The notes below the pieces were generated by a model. That model did no database searches and was not told the DNA's origin. It saw only the letters and a program-made list of their open reading frames with translations. The translations under genes were made by a program, and so were the position numbers. This document shows positions 58,926 through 64,000 of a DNA stretch of 64,000 nt, piece after piece; position 1 is the stretch's first letter, and each line of letters opens with the position of its first letter. This DNA is from Rhipidocladum racemiflorum (taxonomy: Eukaryota > Streptophyta > Magnoliopsida > Poales > Poaceae). The stretch is from the NCBI GenBank assembly GCA_036346355.1, contig CM070570.1, positions 7,076,649 to 7,140,648 of the forward strand, in the 5' to 3' direction.

Positions 58926-59433
58926 ATTATACTCAGGAGTCGATAGAGGAAGACGAGGTAATTCTTATTCTATTACGACATTAGGGATGGGAATGAGTAC
59001 CTGTCTAGGGTTAGTGCTTCCTATCGTCCCTAAATAATGCTGATCATTGCTGTTAGGGATGGGAATGAGTACTTGGCTAGGGTTCATTGAGCCGATTAGG
59101 AGAAGAGGTGCGCTGACCGATGGAGATCGCTAAAACCAAATGCTGATGTAGCCGATGGCAAGCAGATCGAGAGCAGGAAGGCGTGAAAATGACGAGTGAA
59201 TGAACCTCATAATTATAGAGGGGTGAAATTGGTGGCATTGGTAGGTAATTTGTGCAAATTTTTACTGCAGTTATTGCATGGGTCGTGCGTTCACATGATT
59301 TACGCTAGAGGATGGTGCGAAAATCGGTGGAAGTTGGAGAGGTGGTTCATGGTGGAGTTGGTTGATGTTCCGCGTATAAACCGATACTATTGAAGTCGAT
59401 AATACTGATTTTTGGGAGTTTTACAGTCTTCCA
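58926..59433. other. Tat-like element, 3' untranslated interior
   Basis: Contains a duplicated phrase GGGATGGGAATGAGTAC near 58985 and 59054. No coding region was recognised. Confidence 0.45.
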
Positions 59434-59448
59434 AAAATGGGGGGCATA
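59434..59448 (+). other. Polypurine tract
   Basis: AAAATGGGGGGCATA immediately before the 3' LTR start TGTTGACATTAG. Confidence 0.65.
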
Positions 59449-60150
59449 TGTTGACATTAGAATCTAGCGCATAGCCAATTTGGCAAGGAGTGAGGATTTG
59501 ATTTGCTTATTTGGTTAAGGGAAGTGTTGGATTAAAGGAGATTATTTTGGGGAGACACGTCTAGAGATGGAAATCGACCTGATCAGAAAGGGAAGGCTGT
59601 TTTGGAAGGTGGAGGCCGATATGGACAGTATCAGGGAGTCTAAGGAAGACACGGTCAGCTTATGTGCTATAAAAGAAATCGATGAGTAGCACAAAACACA
59701 AAATCAATCAATCTGCTTTACTTTTATTTTTTTCTTTTCGTCGACTAGAAATGGAATTTTAGATCCGTGATCTTTCCTTTGTAATTCACTTGATCAATAA
59801 AGTTGTGCATCGTCGATTATTGATTTCATCGATTCACACCAATTCTGGTTTGCTTTTCTCTGATCTTGTTGCGCATCGTCTTTTTCAGGAAAAATAACCT
59901 TTACCCACATCCGATTGACTCAATCGAGTTGATTAGATCTATCGGTTACTTTTTATTTAATCGGCTTAGACAGTCGATTAGATTGGATCGTTATTGAAAG
60001 AATATATCGGCTTAATAGTCGATTGGATTATGTATTATTCTCTTGCCGATTGCAGGATCAAATCGCCTGGCACGCCCGCACTCAAATTAAACTCATTGTT
60101 TGTGTGTGCTAATTGCTGATTAACCATTTATCATGTTTTTTTTGACGTCA
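59449..60150 (+). repeat. 3' LTR (702 bp)
   Basis: TGTTGACATTAG.. to ..TTTTGACGTCA. Contains a GCTATAAAAG TATA region near 59665 and CAATAAAGTTG near 59795. Confidence 0.85.
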
Positions 60151-60467
60151 ACGCCTCCCCACTTTCGTAACCACGAAAATCATAGCAAGCGATACGTGTC
60201 ACCTGTCGCTCATGTGGACCTCAGTAGGTTTCCGAGACGCAACATGCCAATCGACCATGATAGCAATGTTGGGCTTATCTTGGTGTTGCACTCCCCAATT
60301 CAGAAAGAGATCTCGCGCTTGACCAATGCTCAGAAGCAGTTCTACTGAGCTCCTCATGCTCGGCAATTCTGGTCGGCCTACAGCGGGAAACCTACTACGA
60401 AGGTATAAAAGAGAGTGCTTCAATGGGGCGCTGCTTGTTTTTCTCTCAAGCTTTAGCTTTGTCACCT
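60151..60467. other. Spacer, unassigned
   Basis: Mixed DNA between the Tat-like element and the second MULE. The ORF on minus (60199-60465) has no known motif. Confidence 0.35.
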
Positions 60468-61387
60468 GGAAATTTTTGTATTTGATACAAGATTCAGCTC
60501 GTATTCACAAAACAATGCAACACTTTTGCGTATTTAAAGAAAACCCACTCATACCCGGAATTTGAAATCTCATTTTTGAATACCCAGAATTTCAAATGCC
60601 GGTTTAGCTTTTCCCAGAATTTCAAATCTTGGTTATGGCATATTTGGATTTTCAAAATCTCAATTTTGGGGTATTTTAAAATTTAAAATTCTTGGAGTGC
60701 CCTATACCCAGTTTCTGAAATTCCAGATATGCATACCTGGAATTTGATAATCCGGTAATGCATATCCGGAATCTCAAAATCTGGGTATGGTCCTTTTTTT
60801 TTACAGAAAAACTAAACAACGGTATACCGTTGCAACGGTATACCTCTGAAACTCATGAAACTTATGATTTTTTGCACTGAAACTCATGAAACTTAGCACT
60901 AAAAACTAATAAAACATGAAACTGATGAAACTAAACACTGAAACTCATGAAACCAGCATTGAAATTGATAAGTTTCATAAGTTTCATGGCTATACCGTTG
61001 CAACGGTATACCGTTCCCTAGTCACTCTCTTTTTTTTATTTCCGTTTTAGCTACTGTGAGTTCATGCATAACGTGCAATGGACATGACAAGTGCGTTTCA
61101 TACCCGGTTTTTAAGATTCCGGATATGTATTACCGGATTATCAAATTCCGGGTATGCATGCCCGAAATTTTAAATTTCAAAATACCCCAAAATCGATATT
61201 TGAAAATCCAAATACGTTGTGACCGAGATTTGAAATTCTAGGAAAAGCTAAACCGGAATTTATAATTCCAGGTATTCAAAAACAAGATTTCAAATTCTAG
61301 GTATAAGTCGGCTTTCTGTAAATTCGCAAAAATATTGTATCGTTTTAAAAATACGGATCAAATCTTATATTAAATACAAAAATTTCC
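60468..61387. mobile_element. Second MULE, same terminal family as the first
   Basis: Starts GGAAATTTTTGTATTTGA and ends ..AATACAAAAATTTCC. The 9-bp flanks TTGTCACCT (60459-60467) and TCGTCACCG (61388-61396) match at 7 of 9. The outer 100 bp share the GCTCGTATT, CGAAACGATACAACA-like, TTTTGCG and AAAACCCAC words of the element at 231-4673 in the same order. The arms hold repeated CCCGGAATTTGAAAT-type motifs in both orientations. The core has GAAACTCATGAAACTTA repeats between two long palindromes. The 920-bp element is non-coding. Confidence 0.75.
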
Positions 61388-61471
61388 TCGTCACCGAGAC
61401 ACACTAGCAATGTTCGTATAAATCAACGTGTCTCTACAAGGATAAAATAGGGACATCAAAACAGAAGGGTC

Positions 61472-61759
61472 GAGCATCTCCAAGAGAGGGCCCTAAAAAT
61501 GAGCCTTAAATTTTAATTTAGGACCCCAACTAATTAGATTTAGGGCTCCAATGAAATATTCACTCCAGCAATTAGGCCCTAAAACTCAATGAAGATAGGG
61601 CTCAATCACAGAGTTGCTAAATATAGCTACTCTCCCATGGGCCCTAAAACAATTTGATAAATTTTAACAATTTAGGGTACTTGCTGGAGTTAATCTTTTC
61701 CCCTAAAAGCCCTATAATTCAAGTTAGGACCATATTTAGAACCCCTCTTGGAGATGCTC
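61472..61759. mobile_element. PIF/Harbinger-type MITE
   Basis: Ends GAGCATCTCCAAGAGAGGG and CCCCTCTTGGAGATGCTC; the first 15 bases equal the left end of the Harbinger element at 37684. The interior has paired TTTAGGG/CCCTAAA words. The trinucleotide flanks are not identical. Confidence 0.7.
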
Positions 61760-62139
61760 TCAGTGGTCAGTTGTGGCTTGTCAATTTAGGACAGTTTTGA
61801 TTAGTTGGTGTATCCTACCGGATATAAGGATCGGAGAAAGCGCACGCAGAGAGCATGGCCACGCGTCCCACCCCCTCTCTCTCTTCTTTTTGCGAAAAAA
61901 CCCCTCTGGTTCTTGAAATTACGGATAGGTCCTTTTGCAATTTTTTGTGAGAGGGAGATTTTTTCCCCGGTTCGCGTTTAGGTCCCTCCTTCGCCATTTT
62001 ACATAAAGAACCTCCCGTTAAATACGAATCGTAAACGAGCCCTTTTATATTTTTTCAAAATAGCGAACAGGTCCAAAATCATAACAAATAGGTCCGTGCA
62101 CTTTTCGTTCAGGTCCTTTCTCCGTTTTGCCCCAAAAAA
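61760..62139. other. Spacer, unassigned
   Basis: Repeats of AGGTCC-containing phrases (about 61930, 61980, 62070 and 62110) lead into the minisatellite. No gene was recognised. Confidence 0.35.
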
Positions 62140-62690
62140 ATGTTTTTGTGATCCGTTTTTTCCTCCGGAGCATGGAAAAAATGTTTTCGTTTCTCCGTTT
62201 TGCCCGGAAAAATGTTTTGTGGTCCGCTTTTCCTCCGGATCATGGAAAAAATATTTTCGTTGGCCGTTTTTCCTATAAAAAACCCGAAAAAAGTTTTTGT
62301 GGTCCGTTTTTCCTCCGGAGCATGGAAAAAATGTTTTCGTTTCTCCGTTTTGCCCGGAAAAATATTTTTGTGGTCCGTTTTTCCTACGGAGCATGCAAAA
62401 AATGTTTTCGTTTCTCCGTTTTTCCTAAAAAAAACGAAAAAAGTTTTGTGGTCCGTTTTTCCTCCGGAGTATGGAAAAAATATTTTCGTTTCTCCGTTTT
62501 TCCTAAAAAAACAAAAAATGTTTTCGTGGTCCGTTTTTCCTTCGGAGCATGGAAAAAATGTTTTCGTTTCTCCGTTTTACCCGAAAAAAATGTTTTTGTA
62601 GTCCGTTTTTCCTTCGGAGCATGGAAAAAATGTTTTAAAGTATTCTCGTGGTCCGCTTTTTCTACGAAAACATTTTCTCGGTTTTTTTTG
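62140..62690. repeat. Minisatellite, 70-80 bp unit, about 7 copies
   Basis: GGAGCATGGAAAAAATGTTT recurs with small changes near 62167, 62236, 62316, 62387, 62466, 62544 and 62618. Units contain GTGGTCCGTTTTTCC and CGTTTCTCCGTTTT words. Length varies through A- and T-run changes. Frames on both strands stay open by repetition and are not treated as genes. Confidence 0.88.
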
Positions 62691-63009
62691 TATTAAAAAT
62701 ATTTTTTTTTCGTTCACGTGCGCGGCGTGCCGCCGCGCTCAATTTCCTAGTACGCTATATATTCGAGGAGGTAGTTAGCACGTAATGAGGTGAGTCAGCA
62801 GCTAAGAGAGAGGGGAAGGCGACAGGCCGTATGTGCGCGGACCAGGGAGCACATGCGAGTTCATGTGCGAGCGAGGGGAGCGGCACACGTCGCCGGGGTC
62901 CTGGAAGCCTGGAAGGCGACGACGGAGACGAAACGTCCAGAACGCGCGACGCACAGCAGGGGCTACGGGCTACGTGTGCACGCGGCACGGGTCGACATGT
63001 AGCGACACT
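62691..63009. other. GC-rich spacer, unassigned
   Basis: GC-rich DNA with overlapping ORFs on both strands; no motif was recognised. Confidence 0.35.
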
Positions 63010-63277
63010 TAAGAATTGCCTTTAAAGATTCCAACACATTTAAAATAGTACTAAACATAATATTTCCAGTAGTTTATTTTTCTAATTATTTTATATTATT
63101 TTTATCATATTATTTCTCTTATATTCTATATTTTTTTTGTGTTGGCTGATCATGCTATCTCTTTCACAAGAGCTAGCGTATTCTTTTTCCTCACCTCATC
63201 TTTTCTCTGCATAGGATTTTGTTAATGTTATGTTGCTAAGAGACAGCTGAAGTGGTACTATTGAAGATGCTCTTACG
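63010..63277. mobile_element. Possible PIF-like MITE
   Basis: The right end GAAGATGCTCTTA resembles Harbinger ends, and the left end CTTAAGAATTGCC is a weak inverted match. The interior is AT-rich. Boundaries are tentative. Confidence 0.3.
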
Positions 63278-64000
63278 CCATGCACGAGCGCCCCATGAGC
63301 GGATCATAAAGAAAGAAATCCCCGGCATGCCCGACTATAGACACGTGAAAATAATAGTATTGCTTCTACGTATTAACCTTTTCAATATAAACTTTATATA
63401 TTTTAAAGCAAGTGGAAGAATAAGTCATAAACTTCTACTATTTACTTGTGTTTTAATATTTATGAAACATTTAAATAATAATGTATAGAAGGATGGAATT
63501 GCTAGATAGCATTCGTTCGCTTTCGGTGCTCTCAGTCTCTATCTATTCCAGCGCTCCCTTATTCATCTACTTTTCAATTTCTCCACCACACACTAGTATC
63601 ACCATATCTACTCGATAACTTATATGGCTTCCTACTCTCTCTCCCTCTCCCTCTCGCTCTTGCTCTAAATCATACACTCATCCATGAAATAGTCCCGCTC
63701 CTCGCTAGTTGCTGTATGTGATTGCTTGCTTTACCTCCCCCTTTTCTCTCTCTCTCTCTCTCTCGGATCTGTGCAAATAGTGCCAGATGTACATATTGTG
63801 TTGTGCTATGAATTTGTTGTAGGATTAAATTTTTTTTACAGCTATAGTTAGATTAGTTGCATACATTGTCAAAAAAATGTTGCAGCCATATAAATTTGTT
63901 GCATTTTATTGCACATCGTCATTACAATTGCTGCATATATAATTTAAATATGTTACACCGATGTATCCGATAAAATTTTTCCATCCGACATCCGATTACG
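63278..64000. other. AT-rich right end, unassigned
   Basis: Contains CT-rich microsatellites at 63637-63665 and 63747-63765, and short GTTGCA-rich phrases near 63860-63930. No gene was recognised. Confidence 0.4.

Larger units (their letters stand above)
52324..60150 (+). mobile_element. Tat-like gypsy element, internally deleted, with nested insertions
   Basis: The 5' LTR (52324-52692 and 56168-56345) is split by a 3.5-kb insertion. The 3' LTR (59449-60150) is whole. The interior keeps a protease region and fragments only. The 5' LTR passes directly into protease sequence, so the LTR end, primer site and gag were deleted. The flanking pentamers CGTCC and ACGCC do not match well. The order protease, pol remnant, antisense ORF, 3' LTR fits Tat/Athila-type elements. 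Confidence 0.78.

Noticed and set aside
62127..62696. 189-codon ORF, Phe/Lys-rich
   Set aside because: It follows the minisatellite unit; peptides repeat with the DNA and no start signal or domain is present.

Overview
The window is plant nuclear DNA from a grass (Poaceae). It has one clear GC-rich, intronless host gene of a plant-specific family in a sea of transposable elements. The TE families are those typical of cereals: Ty3/gypsy chromovirus and Tat-type LTR elements with tRNA-iMet primer sites, PIF/Harbinger, hAT and Mutator-like elements, and an L1-type LINE. I cannot name the species from the sequence. No bacterial operon, CRISPR array, rRNA or intact tRNA gene is visible.

Layout. 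231-4673 is a non-autonomous Mutator-like element (MULE) with a perfect 9-bp target duplication. Its arms form a giant fold-back, and its interior is a satellite of about 180 bp per unit (3 units in one orientation, 15 in the other). 4.7-11 kb is mosaic intergenic DNA with a MITE candidate and a decayed TE-derived antisense gene. 12788-13933 (minus) is the host gene, an arginine-rich tandem CCCH zinc-finger protein of the OsTZF1/OsDOS type, with TATA and G-box/ABRE-like sites upstream. 14.7-16.4 kb and 27.97-28.8 kb hold oppositely oriented copies of one AT-rich repeat. Between them lie a chromovirus-type gypsy element (16870-25655, very long 5' LTR, frameshifted gag-pol, truncated 3' LTR) and a pair of LTRs facing each other (25777-26962). 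30-35 kb holds direct repeats, a 219-bp triplication split by a solo LTR, and hAT MITEs.

35820-37428 is a hAT element with a perfect 8-bp target duplication and a GC-rich, exon-like cargo. 37684-44553 is a 6.9-kb PIF/Harbinger element bounded by TTA. It carries both element genes (Myb/NAM-type ORF1 and DDE transposase, both broken) plus a long 5' half that contains exons and an intron of a captured ribosomal protein S11 gene. 46.3-47.5 kb is a fold-back MITE and a 5'-truncated LINE. 48.5-60.2 kb holds a solo LTR and a Tat-like gypsy element whose 5' LTR is split by a solo LTR, which is itself split by another solo LTR with a perfect 5-bp duplication. 60468-61387 is a second MULE sharing the outer terminal sequence of the first but carrying different internal palindromes. 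The right end holds a MITE, a 70-80-bp minisatellite and AT-rich DNA.

How it fits together. Only the zinc-finger gene looks like a working host gene. The rest is a layered TE record in which target duplications and interrupted repeats give relative ages. The points most worth a second look are the MULE pair with shared ends and exchanged palindrome arrays, the satellite growing inside one of them, and the gene capture by the Harbinger and possibly the hAT element. Many ORFs carry small indels, and the two LTRs of the chromovirus differ mainly in one GC-rich patch, so assembly or polishing error should be kept in mind.
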